Positions 8,744 to 17,187 are shown, counted from the stretch's first letter. The stretch is DNA of 64,000 nt from Lachnospiraceae bacterium UBA7182 (GCA_002491115.1 DKVI01000108.1:1-64000), one strand, 5' to 3'. The notes: generated by a model from the letters alone, not told the origin. Translations and numbers: made by a program.

Positions 8744-10420
8744 CTATTCAGAAACAGGATACATATCGGTCGTGATCCAGTAATAATCCGCTGTATGAAT
8801 GGCGGCACCGCCGATGGTTGCATTCCTGGAGATCATGGAGCTGTTGTAATAGCCATGGACAACGGCAGCGGCGTCATCCAGCAGAATCTGCTGCATCTTC
8901 TGGACAATCTCACGGCGGGCATCGTTATCAAAGGTAACAGCCAGCTCATTGAACAACTTATCATACTCATCATTTTTATAGCCGCAGTAGTCGGCGCCGG
9001 AAGTGGAACACCATGCCGCCAGATATTCGCTGGGATCACCGGTGCCCACAGTCGTCCAGTTAGAGCCGTTCAGGTCGAAATCACCGGACTGATAGCTGTC
9101 CCACTGACGGGCGGAGTCGCCGATCTCCAGGTCAACGCCGATCCCGATATCGGACAACTGAGTCTGGATCGCTTCCGCAAAATCTTTCAGACAGCGGTTA
9201 TCATAAGTAACATAGTGTAAAATCACTTCCTGGCCGTTCAGTTCACGGATACCATCCCCATTGCTGTCAACGATTCCCGCATCATCCAAAAGCTTTTTCG
9301 CCGCTTCCGGGTCATAAGGATCGGGATCTGTCAGATTTTCATAGCCGTAATCCAGATTGGAAGGAAGCACCGAATAACCGGAAGTGTATAGTCCGCCGAC
9401 TGTGACAGAACACATGGTATCATCGTCCAGCGCCATCAAAACCGCCTCACGCAGAGTCTTGTTGGACAGAAGTTTTCCTTCGGACATATTCATATGCGCC
9501 AGGCCGGTACGCACGCCGCTTGCAATCGTTACGGTAAAACTGGGATCAGCCTGCAGGTCACGCAGGTCGCTGATGTTGGTCACATTCTCTGCCAGGTCAA
9601 GCTGACCAGATTTAAGTGCCATGGCTTTGGCAGAAGCGTCGCCCATGTACATCAGTTCGATGGACTCAAAGGGCACTTTCCCGCCCCAGTAATATTCATT
9701 GGCGACCATGGTGTAACCCACTTCTTCTCTGAAATTGGTAGCCACATAAGGACCGGTGCCGATGGCCGCGTGCGCATAATCCGTCGTATGCTCCGTATCC
9801 AGAATCACCATAACAGGATAAGCCAGGTTTTTCGTCAGATCCACATAAGGAGTAACGGTCTTTACAGTCACATTGCCGGAAGCGTTATCGGCGGTAATCT
9901 CCGCTTCTTCCTCCAAAAACTTCTGCGGCGCGGAGGAACCGCCGGCGCCTGCCTCGTACAGACGTTCAAAGCTGGCCTTTACAGCCTCGGCGGTCAGATC
10001 ACATCCGTCAGAAAATTTCACACCGTCCCGGATGTGGAATACCCACTCGGTATGCTCGTCATTAACCGTATACTCGTCGCAGAGCCAGTTGACCACGTTC
10101 ATGGAATTGTCAAACCGGAACAGACATTCTCCGACCCCATAGCGGGATACGTTCCAGGCGCAGTTAATCTCGCTGGCAGGGTCGATCCCGCCGCCGCCGT
10201 AATTCTGAATGCCAAAGGTCATGGTACGCGCCCCGGAAATATCCTGCTCTCCCTGATAGGCCTCCTGATTAACTTCGCTTTCACGGTCTGCCGCAGCGGA
10301 TTCCCCGGAGGCATCCGCAGTTGCCGCGTTGTTTCCTGAACCGCCGCAGCCGGCCGCAGAACCGACAAGCAGCATAAGTGACAATACAAAAGCCGAGCGT
10401 TTTTGAATTTTTTTCCTCAT
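8744..10420 (-). CDS. Family 5 extracellular solute-binding lipoprotein (OppA/NikA-like)
   Basis: A 558-residue lipoprotein with a signal peptide and lipobox (SAAGC, Cys25), then a Ser/Ala/acidic linker. Family 5 hallmarks are visible: WVFHIRDGVKFSDGCDLTAEAV near residue 130, AIGTGPY, and YDPEAAKKLLDDAG. It captures the ligand outside the membrane and delivers it to the OppBC pore. It is the first structural gene after LysR (30-base gap). Family 5 proteins bind peptides, nickel chelates, metallophores, heme or sugars, and the sequence does not discriminate. The cobalamin riboswitch upstream and the P1B ATPase downstream favour a metal complex or corrinoid-related ligand, which is inference. 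Confidence 0.88.
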   Translation of the reverse strand: MRKKIQKRSAFVLSLMLLVGSAAGCGGSGNNAATADASGESAAADRESEVNQEAYQGEQDISGARTMTFGIQNYGGGGIDPASEINCAWNVSRYGVGECLFRFDNSMNVVNWLCDEYTVNDEHTEWVFHIRDGVKFSDGCDLTAEAVKASFERLYEAGAGGSSAPQKFLEEEAEITADNASGNVTVKTVTPYVDLTKNLAYPVMVILDTEHTTDYAHAAIGTGPYVATNFREEVGYTMVANEYYWGGKVPFESIELMYMGDASAKAMALKSGQLDLAENVTNISDLRDLQADPSFTVTIASGVRTGLAHMNMSEGKLLSNKTLREAVLMALDDDTMCSVTVGGLYTSGYSVLPSNLDYGYENLTDPDPYDPEAAKKLLDDAGIVDSNGDGIRELNGQEVILHYVTYDNRCLKDFAEAIQTQLSDIGIGVDLEIGDSARQWDSYQSGDFDLNGSNWTTVGTGDPSEYLAAWCSTSGADYCGYKNDEYDKLFNELAVTFDNDARREIVQKMQQILLDDAAAVVHGYYNSSMISRNATIGGAAIHTADYYWITTDMYPVSE

Positions 10421-10450
10421 TTTCTTCCTTCCTTTCTTGTCTTAGTAAGT

Positions 10451-11368
10451 CTACCCGTCAAATTCATAATGCTTTTTTACATATTCCGTAAACTGTTCCG
10501 CCTCCGAAGAAAGTTCGTCCCGCCTGCGCTGCACATAGCCAAAGGTAACGCTTCCTTCTGTCCCCCGGATCACAATCCCGCGGATTGTCTTACAGCCCAT
10601 AAGATCCGGACAGAGTCCGCAGCTGATACTGCACAGGCTTGTATCCTCGACCATCTTCAGCAGAAGATGTCTGTTGCCGGTTGTCAGCAAACGTCCGCAG
10701 CGTCTGTGGTACTGGTAATCCTCGCTTCTTTGAAGAAGCTGTATGCTCAGGTTATCCTGTTCGTCCTGCATCTGCACATAATCCAGGTTCTTAAGTTCTT
10801 TCATTGTCACAGACTGTGCTTTATACAGCGGACTTTCAGGACCTGCAAAAAGCCTGGGTCCGGTCTTCCCAAGCGCTTCAAATACCAGATGGCGATACTC
10901 CAGATTCTGTTTAAACGCGGTCATCTGTTTTTCATCCACATAGACAAAACCAAGCTCCGCTGCATGCCGGTGTACGAGCCGGAAGATCTCCTCTGTGCCG
11001 CACTCCATATACCAAGCATGCATTTGCAGCTGCATCCTGTCTGCATAAAAGCTCTGAAACAGGCAGGCCAGACGATCGTTGGAATTTGCGGCAATACACA
11101 GCATATGACGGTCATCCTCTTCCTGAACGTTCTGGATTCTGCCGGCTTCCATAAGAACCCGGCACGCATACTTATACACCTTCCTGCCGGCTTTTGTCAC
11201 TTCCACCCCCCTGGGCATGCGCTTTAAAAGCTCCACCTGAAGCTCCGCTTCCAGAGACTTAATCGTTTTACTGACATGGGGCTGGGATGCGTACAGTATC
11301 TCCGAAGCTTTTTTCAGACTTCCGCTGTCCACACTGACCACAAAATACTGCAACTGTTTTAAATCCAT
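10451..11368 (-). CDS. LysR-family transcriptional regulator
   Basis: A 305-residue regulator opening with MDLKQLQYFVVSVDSGSLKKASEILYASQPHVSKTI, the LysR winged helix-turn-helix with the usual S-Q-P-x-V-S core, followed by a LysR substrate-binding domain. ATG at 11368 is preceded by GGGAGGTG. It is the first gene behind a cobalamin riboswitch and an intrinsic terminator and is cotranscribed with the Opp genes rather than divergent from them, which is not the common LysR arrangement. The effector is unknown; likely targets are its own operon. Confidence 0.88.
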   Translation of the reverse strand: MDLKQLQYFVVSVDSGSLKKASEILYASQPHVSKTIKSLEAELQVELLKRMPRGVEVTKAGRKVYKYACRVLMEAGRIQNVQEEDDRHMLCIAANSNDRLACLFQSFYADRMQLQMHAWYMECGTEEIFRLVHRHAAELGFVYVDEKQMTAFKQNLEYRHLVFEALGKTGPRLFAGPESPLYKAQSVTMKELKNLDYVQMQDEQDNLSIQLLQRSEDYQYHRRCGRLLTTGNRHLLLKMVEDTSLCSISCGLCPDLMGCKTIRGIVIRGTEGSVTFGYVQRRRDELSSEAEQFTEYVKKHYEFDG

Positions 11369-11388
11369 CTTCCACCTCCCACAGCATA

Positions 11389-11418
11389 CAAAAAACAGCC
11401 TGTGATCTTACAGGCTGT
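11389..11418 (-). terminator. Terminator of the cobalamin riboswitch expression platform
   Basis: A perfect nine-pair stem ACAGCCTGT/ACAGGCTGT (11395-11403 with 11410-11418) is followed on the minus strand by six Ts. It lies between the riboswitch aptamer and the LysR start codon. Its loop and 5' arm (GCC, bulged U, GUAAGAU on the minus strand) can pair with an upstream ATCTTACGGC element at about 11501-11510, giving a possible antiterminator. That element can instead fold locally as TATCT-TACGGC-AGATA. Confidence 0.75.
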
Positions 11419-11520
11419 CTTACTCTTTATGCATGTCAACTGATATCGGAAATAAAGTCCCCGAATTTTTGTCTGCGCAGGTATTTAAGAGTTCTTATCT
11501 GCCGTAAGATACACTTATGC

Positions 11521-11673
11521 ATTGCAAGCAGTTCTCCTGACTCCAGATCATCATCCCTGCAGGCCTTCCCAACTTCTGGTCAGTGGCATCTTCTGCACGG
11601 ACTCCCTGTCACAGTGGCGGGACCGTACCGGATTTGCACCGGTTTCTCTATGAATCCTTTCGGAACTTGCAAT
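11521..11673 (-). promoter_or_regulatory. Cobalamin (B12) riboswitch aptamer
   Basis: On the minus strand the region runs from ATTGCAAG (11673-11666) to CTTGCAAT (11528-11521), which pair as P1. Between them are the conserved cobalamin aptamer elements in order: ACCGGTGCAAATCCGGT, GGTCCCGCCACTGTGA, TGCCACTG, GGGAAGGC and the B12 box GTCAGGAGAACTGC (11525-11542 region). A sigma-A promoter lies just upstream and a terminator downstream. The first gene controlled is LysR, followed by the Opp-type transporter. Adenosylcobalamin binding would be expected to favour termination, so the operon should be on when corrinoid is scarce. Confidence 0.93.
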
Positions 11674-11708
11674 ATCCGGAATACATTCCGGGATTTTCAA
11701 CACTGAAA

Positions 11709-11737
11709 ATTATACGTCAAATCTGCGCCTTTGTCCA
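11709..11737 (-). promoter_or_regulatory. Sigma-A promoter of the riboswitch operon
   Basis: TGGACA (11732-11737) and TATAAT (11709-11714) on the minus strand, with a 17-base spacer. Predicted transcription start is near 11702, about 30 bases before riboswitch P1. A small hairpin (ATCCGGAAT/ATTCCGGGAT, 11674-11694) lies in between. Confidence 0.7.
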
Positions 11738-11781
11738 TATTTTCCGATTTTCATACCTATTCCAATTTGTTATACGTCAAA
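11710..11781. repeat. Two 12-base direct repeats, TTATACGTCAAA
   Basis: Identical copies lie at 11710-11721 and 11770-11781, exactly 60 bases apart. The first overlaps the -10 element and spacer of the riboswitch promoter. They could be a regulator binding site, for example for the LysR protein, or remnants of a duplicated promoter. Confidence 0.5.
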
Positions 11782-11794
11782 AACAGATGAAACT

Positions 11795-12463
11795 TTAACG
11801 ATTTTCGCCATCCTCTCCCATCATTTGCCTGAGTTTTCTGAAAGCTTCACTGATGCCTCCGACTTCGTTTATAATCCCTTCTTCCACTGCCTGCTGCCCC
11901 ACCAGGACGCTTCCCACATCCTTGGTCAATTCTCCTGTCTCCAGCATCAGCTCCATCAGCCTGTCTTTGTGAATCCGGCTGTGTTCCACAATAAAGCTGC
12001 TGATCCTGTCCTGGATCTTCTGAAAATAGTCAAAGGTCTGCGCCACACCGATGATCAGCCCGGTCATCCGTACCGGATGGATCATCATGGTACCGGTTGG
12101 TACAATAAAGGAATAATCCGTGGACACCGCCAGCGGCACACCGATGGAGTGGCTTCCCCCAAGCACCAGAGACACGGTAGGCTTACTGATCGAAGCGATC
12201 ATTTCCGCGATGGCAAGCCCGCTCTCCACGTCTCCGCCCACCGTATTGATCATGACCAGCAGGCCGTGCAGGTCCGGATTCTCCTCCACTGCCGCCAGCA
12301 TGGGAATTACATGTTCGTATTTGGTCGTCTTGCTGTTCGCCGCCAGACATTCATGCCCTTCTACTTCTCCTATGATTGTCAGAAGCTGAATATGCGATTT
12401 TTCTTTATTCTGCAGCTCTTCGGGCTGCCCGTATTTTTCCAGCCCGTCCTGATTTTCCGCCAT
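11795..12463 (-). CDS. tepA: ClpP-fold serine protease, TepA family
   Basis: A 222-residue ClpP/crotonase-fold protein resembling Bacillus TepA (translocation-enhancing protein). Visible: an oxyanion-hole-like INTVGGDVESG (about 72-82), the nucleophile region GGSHSIG (Ser106) and MIHPVR with His129, positioned as in ClpP. It lacks the N-terminal loops used by true ClpP to dock ATPases. The family is proposed to degrade leftover signal peptides or assist secretion. ATG at 12463 uses a GGCGGG site that lies inside the terminator-like hairpin behind metY, so its translation may depend on which transcript carries it. Confidence 0.8.
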   Translation of the reverse strand: MAENQDGLEKYGQPEELQNKEKSHIQLLTIIGEVEGHECLAANSKTTKYEHVIPMLAAVEENPDLHGLLVMINTVGGDVESGLAIAEMIASISKPTVSLVLGGSHSIGVPLAVSTDYSFIVPTGTMMIHPVRMTGLIIGVAQTFDYFQKIQDRISSFIVEHSRIHKDRLMELMLETGELTKDVGSVLVGQQAVEEGIINEVGGISEAFRKLRQMMGEDGENR

Positions 12464-12470
12464 AAAAATA

Positions 12471-12515
12471 CCCGCCTTTCTGCCATACTTGTTGTTAGTA
12501 TGACAAAAAGGCGGG
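12471..12515 (-). terminator. metY terminator hairpin overlapping the tepA ribosome binding site
   Basis: A CCCGCCTTT/AAAGGCGGG stem (12471-12479 with 12507-12515) has an inner CATAC/GTATG extension. It lies 13 bases after the metY stop, with TATTTTT following on the minus strand. The 3' arm contains the AGGCGGG that serves as the tepA Shine-Dalgarno sequence. Confidence 0.65.
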
Positions 12516-12528
12516 ATCTTATACCTTT

Positions 12529-13812
12529 TTATACCTGATTCAAAGCCTGTGCAAGATCTTCTATAATATCCAGGGGATGTTCAATCCCCACGGACAGACG
12601 GATCAGGCCCGGCGTCACACCGGCTTCTTTTAGCTGCTCGTCGTTCATCTGCCTGTGGGTGTGGCTGGCAGGATGAAGTACGCAGGTGCGGGCATCCGCC
12701 ACATGGGTCACGATGGCGCACAGTTTCAGGCTGTCCATAAAGCGGACTGCATCTTCTTTTGTCCCTTTTAATCCAAAAGAGAGGACGCCGCAGGTTCCGG
12801 CGGGCATATATTTTTGCGCCAGATCATAATATGGGTCTCCTTTTAACATGGCACAGTTGACAAATTCCACTTTTTCATGGTCTTTCAGAAATTCTGCCAC
12901 CTGCCTTGCATTGCTGCAGTGCTTCTCCATCCGAAGCGGCAGCGTCTCAAGGCCGATATTCAGAAGAAACGAGTTCATGGGGGAAGGAATACTTCCCAGA
13001 TCCCGCATAAGCTGTGCCGTCGCTTTGGTGATAAAAGCTTTCTTGCCAAACTGCCGGGTGTAGACGACACCATGATATGTCTCGTCCGGTGTCGTAAGGC
13101 CCGGATATTTGTCTCCATAAGCTTCCCAGTCAAAGTTTCCGCTGTCTACAATACAGCCGCCCACCGCCATGGCGTGGCCGTCCATGTATTTGGTCGTGGA
13201 GTGAGTCACGATATCCGCGCCGAAATCAAAAGGACGGCAGTTCACCGGCGTAGCGAACGTATTGTCCACGATCAGCGGAACCCCGTGCTTATGGGCAAGC
13301 ACGGCAAATTTTTCAATATCCAGAACGGTCAGCGCGGGATTGGCAATCGTCTCTCCCACTACGGCTTTCGTATTGTCCCGAAACGCCTGGTCAATCTCTT
13401 CTGCCGAAGCGTCCGGGTCCACAAAGGTGCAGTCGATCCCCAGCTTTTTGATGGTAGACGCGTACAGATTGAAGGTTCCGCCGTAGACTTTGGCGGAACA
13501 GACAATATGGTCTCCTGCCTGACATAAGTTGGCGATGGTATAAAAATTCGCCGCCTGTCCCGAGGAAGTCAGCATGGCTGCCACGCCGCCCTCCAGCTCG
13601 GCAATCTTTTCTGCCACCGCGTCGTTGGTGGGGTTCTGAAGACGGGTATAAAAATAGCCCTCGTCCTCCAGGGCAAAGAGCCGCCCCATCTCATCGGTCG
13701 TATCATATTTAAAAGTAGTGCTCTGATAGATCGGAAGAACCCGCGGCTCCCCCTTTTTCGGTTTCCACCCTGCCTGCACGCAGATGGTATCCGGTCTGAA
13801 TGTTTTTTCCAT
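12529..13812 (-). CDS. metY: O-acetylhomoserine sulfhydrylase (aminocarboxypropyltransferase)
   Basis: A 427-residue PLP enzyme of the Cys/Met metabolism family that makes homocysteine from O-acetylhomoserine and sulfide. It opens with RPDTICVQAGWKPKKGEPRVLPIYQSTTFKYD, characteristic of MetY, and the PLP-binding lysine lies in HSTTKYMDGH near residue 209. Length and C-terminal GLIRLSVGIEH segment match the family. ATG at 13812 follows AGGAGAAG. No SAM riboswitch or T-box is visible in the short upstream gap. The homocysteine produced would feed methionine synthesis from methyl-THF, also the intermediate of the acetyl-CoA pathway encoded nearby. Confidence 0.92.
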   Translation of the reverse strand: MEKTFRPDTICVQAGWKPKKGEPRVLPIYQSTTFKYDTTDEMGRLFALEDEGYFYTRLQNPTNDAVAEKIAELEGGVAAMLTSSGQAANFYTIANLCQAGDHIVCSAKVYGGTFNLYASTIKKLGIDCTFVDPDASAEEIDQAFRDNTKAVVGETIANPALTVLDIEKFAVLAHKHGVPLIVDNTFATPVNCRPFDFGADIVTHSTTKYMDGHAMAVGGCIVDSGNFDWEAYGDKYPGLTTPDETYHGVVYTRQFGKKAFITKATAQLMRDLGSIPSPMNSFLLNIGLETLPLRMEKHCSNARQVAEFLKDHEKVEFVNCAMLKGDPYYDLAQKYMPAGTCGVLSFGLKGTKEDAVRFMDSLKLCAIVTHVADARTCVLHPASHTHRQMNDEQLKEAGVTPGLIRLSVGIEHPLDIIEDLAQALNQV

Positions 13813-13850
13813 AACGCTTCTCCTGTTGTAGTTTTACTGCATAATTGTTT

Positions 13851-14771
13851 TTATTGATACATATATTTTTCTTCCAGTCCCTGCACCATTTCCTGGTAAA
13901 GTTCACGGCAGGATTCGTAATCCTGATTTTGAATCTTACGAATACACGGCGCAAGATAATTGTTGTAAATATTCTGATAAACCTGCTCCCGATCCGGCAG
14001 TCTGTCCATCCGCTTTACAAGCGTGGGAGCAATATTATAATATTCCTCCACAAGGGCATGCCCTTCCTCTGTCGTCTCCAGGTAGTGGTCTCTGTAATCC
14101 TTCAAAATCCGAAGTTCCGGGCAGTCGCTTCCTTTTCCCAGGCTTTCACAGACGGCAGTGGTAATATAGCACAGTTTTCTTCTGAACCCGCCGTTGATCT
14201 CATCAAAACTGGCTTTCCCGACAGAAGTGCCAAAAGCCGCATTCCAGGCCCCAACCAGCCGGTCAGATAAAGGACCGCCCACGGCAGCCGGGTATTTTAA
14301 AAGGGCAGGAACCAGATATACGCTGATCAGGAAATTAAGATCTAACTGACGCCGGTTTTTCTGCACTTTTCCCCGGATATTTTCTACATCCTCCCGGGCA
14401 GTCTTAACCGCATGACTGCTCAGTTCGTCCAGCCAGCTTTCGGGATCCTCCCCTGTCTGATAGACATACTCCATAGCTTCAAGCATACTTCTTACAGAAG
14501 CATAAAACTCGTCCATTAACCCCTCATAAGCGTCCTTTTTAAAGCCGTCCATGGGATTTATACTTTCCTTTATGACCCGTTCAATCTCTGACAGCGCCAG
14601 CCCTTTATATTCCTTATACAGGCCTGCGTCTGCTTTCATGGAAGATCCAAGGGCCTGGCTTACAAGGATTTCCTTTCCGCAGTACATGCAGATAATCTTC
14701 TCCCTGTCATCCGGCACCTGTATTTTCTCATGACACCTGGGGCATATACCCTCTGCAAATGATTTCAGCAT
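13851..14771 (-). CDS. Zinc-ribbon protein with C-terminal CFI-box domain
   Basis: A 306-residue soluble protein. The N-terminus has a zinc ribbon (CPRCHEKI, then CMYCGKEI). The C-terminus holds CYITTAVCESLGKGSDCPEL, DYRDHYL and a YYNIAP segment, matching the CFI-box C-terminal domain found in many Firmicutes proteins of unknown function. The middle is helical with no recognised domain. It starts three bases after the yebC stop with no clear ribosome binding site, implying translational coupling. No function can be assigned. Confidence 0.7.
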   Translation of the reverse strand: MLKSFAEGICPRCHEKIQVPDDREKIICMYCGKEILVSQALGSSMKADAGLYKEYKGLALSEIERVIKESINPMDGFKKDAYEGLMDEFYASVRSMLEAMEYVYQTGEDPESWLDELSSHAVKTAREDVENIRGKVQKNRRQLDLNFLISVYLVPALLKYPAAVGGPLSDRLVGAWNAAFGTSVGKASFDEINGGFRRKLCYITTAVCESLGKGSDCPELRILKDYRDHYLETTEEGHALVEEYYNIAPTLVKRMDRLPDREQVYQNIYNNYLAPCIRKIQNQDYESCRELYQEMVQGLEEKYMYQ

Positions 14772-14774
14772 TTT

Positions 14775-15500
14775 TTATTCATCCCAGTTATGATAAACCG
14801 CCTGCACGTCGTCATCCTCGTCCAGAAGATCCAGCGTACGGTTCAAAGACTTAATATTCTCCTCGCTTAAAGACACATAGTTTTGCGGAAGCATGGTCAC
14901 TTCCGCCTGGGCCATGGCAATTCCCTCTTTTTCCAGCGCTTCCCGCACGGCGGAAAAATCGTCCGGTGCGGTCAGCACTTCAAAGCTGTCTTCTTCTTCG
15001 GAGAAATCCTCCGCTCCCGCATCCAGAGCCAGCATCATCAGATCGTCCGCTTCCATCTTACATTCTTCCCGGTCAATGATGATCTGTCCCTTCTGGTCGA
15101 ACATATAGGACACGCAGCCCGTGGTACCCATACTGCCGTTTCCTTTGGTGAACGCGTTGCGCACGTTGGAGGCGGTGCGGTTCTTATTGTCCGTCAGCGC
15201 TTCCACGATGATCGCGATGCCGCCCGGGCCGTACCCTTCATATGTAACATGTTCATAATTCACGGCGTTGGCGTCTCCCGCCGCCCGTTTGATACCCCTG
15301 TCAATGGTATCATTGGGCATATTGTTGGCTTTTGCCTTGGCAATCACGTCGCGCAGACGACTGTTGTTGTTGGGGTCCGGGCCGCCTTCTTTGACGGCCA
15401 CTGCGATCTCACGGCCGATAATGGTGAATATCTTCCCCTTGGCGGCGTCGTTTTTCTCTTTTTTATGCTTAATATTTGCAAATTTTGAATGTCCTGACAT
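14775..15500 (-). CDS. yebC: YebC/PmpR-family regulator (TACO1 family)
   Basis: A 241-residue protein with the family start MSGHSKFANIKHKKEKNDAAKGK and the expected length. ATG at 15500 is chosen over an in-frame upstream ATG because of the AAGGAG site nine bases before it and because the family begins here. Some members act as DNA-binding regulators and others assist ribosomes at difficult peptide motifs; which applies cannot be told from sequence. It lies 72 bases after mazF and is likely cotranscribed with the zinc-ribbon gene downstream. Confidence 0.93.
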   Translation of the reverse strand: MSGHSKFANIKHKKEKNDAAKGKIFTIIGREIAVAVKEGGPDPNNNSRLRDVIAKAKANNMPNDTIDRGIKRAAGDANAVNYEHVTYEGYGPGGIAIIVEALTDNKNRTASNVRNAFTKGNGSMGTTGCVSYMFDQKGQIIIDREECKMEADDLMMLALDAGAEDFSEEEDSFEVLTAPDDFSAVREALEKEGIAMAQAEVTMLPQNYVSLSEENIKSLNRTLDLLDEDDDVQAVYHNWDE

Positions 15501-15572
15501 ATACTGCTGCTCCTTTTCACTCTTTTGTTTCCTGATTATTGATTGTATCATGCAAAAACCGGGTTGGCAAGC

Positions 15573-15920
15573 CTATGTATCCAATTCCAGGCTGATTTTC
15601 AATGCGGAATCTATTTTCGCCAGGATGGAATCATCCAGATGGCATACCTTGTCTTTGAGTCTTTTTTTATCTATGGTGCGCAGCTGCTCCAGCAAAATCA
15701 CGGAATCCTTTACCATATGGTAGACGGACGCGTCCAGCTCCACATGGGTGGGCAGCTTTGCCTTATTCATCCTGGAAGTAATGGCTGCACAGATCACCGT
15801 GGGACTGTGCTTATTCCCGATATCATTCTGAATGATCAGAACCGGACGCACACCGCCCTGTTCCGAACCGATTACCGGCCGTAAATCTGCGTAGTAGACA
15901 TCTCCTCGTCTGATAACCAA
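15573..15920 (-). CDS. mazF: MazF/PemK-family endoribonuclease (NdoA-like)
   Basis: A 115-residue mRNA interferase: GDVYYADLRPVIGSEQGG, RPVLIIQND and the later CAAITSRMNKAKLPTHVEL match MazF/NdoA, including the conserved loop and active-site Arg/Thr region. It starts at TTG 15920 with GGAGTG eight bases upstream. It follows alr, the classic Firmicutes position (alr-ndoAI-ndoA). However, the 67 bases between alr and mazF are too short for the usual antitoxin gene, so the cognate antitoxin is missing at this locus. It could be supplied elsewhere or the protein could be autonomous. Confidence 0.9.
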   Translation of the reverse strand: MVIRRGDVYYADLRPVIGSEQGGVRPVLIIQNDIGNKHSPTVICAAITSRMNKAKLPTHVELDASVYHMVKDSVILLEQLRTIDKKRLKDKVCHLDDSILAKIDSALKISLELDT

Positions 15921-15987
15921 CTGTTTTCACTCCGATCTGACATTTCTATGATTTTTTCAGTCAGAGTATTTCCAATCTGTTCCTGTT

Positions 15988-17187
15988 TTATTCATCTGAT
16001 TCCAAAAAGACTGTCCCGTCCGTATCAAAGTAATCCTGGTTTGCCACGATGTGTCCGTCTTTCCAGAAACGGCGGGGGACCCGTTTTCCTATATCACAGG
16101 CCAGTTCATAATTAAAACGCCCCGAAAGTTCTCCTAAATCCTCCATGGTCAGTTCCAGGCCCCCGTCAGAGCCGATTAAAGTCACCATATCCCCTTCACG
16201 GACGTCCGGAATATGAGTCACATCCACCATAAACTGGTCCATACAAATCCTGCCTGTAACAGGCGCTTTCCTGCCCCGGATCAAAACCCATCCTTTATTG
16301 GAAAGAGATCTGGGGTAACCGTCCCCGTATCCTACAGGAACCGTGGCAATCTTCATGGATTTTTCTGCCGTAAAAGTTCCGCCATAACTGATCTTTGTCC
16401 CCGGCGCTATATTTTTTATATAAGTAATATGGCTTTTGAGGGTAAGTACCGGTGTAATCGGGACCGCGAACTTATCTACTTCCCCTGACGGATACAGGCC
16501 GTAAATAGATATGCCTGCCCGTACCGCATCCAGGTTCGCTTCCGGAATGTCGAAAATACCGGCGCTGTTGGAACAGTGGCAAAGTTCCACATCCACTCCT
16601 CTGTCTGTAAGCATCTGATGAAATCTTTCATAACGGGAAAGCTGCTCCATGGTAAATGCCTTGTCTCTTTCATCCGCTTTTGCAAAATGTGTAAACAGTC
16701 CTTCGACTTTAATGCCCGGCAGACGGCTGATCTCTTTTACCAGATCCGCGCTTTGTTCGTCATCCGCAAAACCGATTCTGGACATGCCGGTATCCACTTT
16801 AATATGTACAGGTATTGTCTCTCCCTGACGGACTGCTTCTTCCGAGAGCTGCTTTGCCATGGAAAGCTTGAACACGGCCGGGCGGATCTTATGGCAAACC
16901 AGCGCCTCATAAGCATCCGGAAATACAAAACCCAAGATCAAAACAGGTTTTTGGATGCCCGCCCTGCGAAGAAGCAGCGCTTCCTCTACGGTGGCTGTGG
17001 CAAATCCCCAGATATATTCATATCTTTCCGCCATACGGGCAATGGGGACAGCTCCGTGTCCATAGCCGTCGGTCTTAATCACCGCTATCATCTTTGTGCC
17101 CGGTTTAAGATTTTCTTTCATACTCTTAAAATTATATGCTGCCGCATCCAGATTAATCTCAGCGCACACCCGCAGATAATTTTTCAT
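15988..17187 (-). CDS. alr: Alanine racemase
   Basis: A 399-residue PLP enzyme making D-alanine for peptidoglycan. The PLP lysine is in AVIKTDGYGHG (Lys38) and the catalytic tyrosine in KISYGGTF (about residue 270). Length and the C-terminal domain (GRICMDQFMVDVT) are typical. ATG at 17187 has an AAGGAG...GGAGG region upstream and lies inside nnrD, giving a 29-base overlap. The order nnrD-alr-mazF is a common Firmicutes arrangement. Confidence 0.95.
   Translation of the reverse strand: MKNYLRVCAEINLDAAAYNFKSMKENLKPGTKMIAVIKTDGYGHGAVPIARMAERYEYIWGFATATVEEALLLRRAGIQKPVLILGFVFPDAYEALVCHKIRPAVFKLSMAKQLSEEAVRQGETIPVHIKVDTGMSRIGFADDEQSADLVKEISRLPGIKVEGLFTHFAKADERDKAFTMEQLSRYERFHQMLTDRGVDVELCHCSNSAGIFDIPEANLDAVRAGISIYGLYPSGEVDKFAVPITPVLTLKSHITYIKNIAPGTKISYGGTFTAEKSMKIATVPVGYGDGYPRSLSNKGWVLIRGRKAPVTGRICMDQFMVDVTHIPDVREGDMVTLIGSDGGLELTMEDLGELSGRFNYELACDIGKRVPRRFWKDGHIVANQDYFDTDGTVFLESDE

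Noticed and set aside
13813..13850. SAM riboswitch or T-box for metY
   Set aside because: The gap upstream of metY is too short and holds no matching motif.
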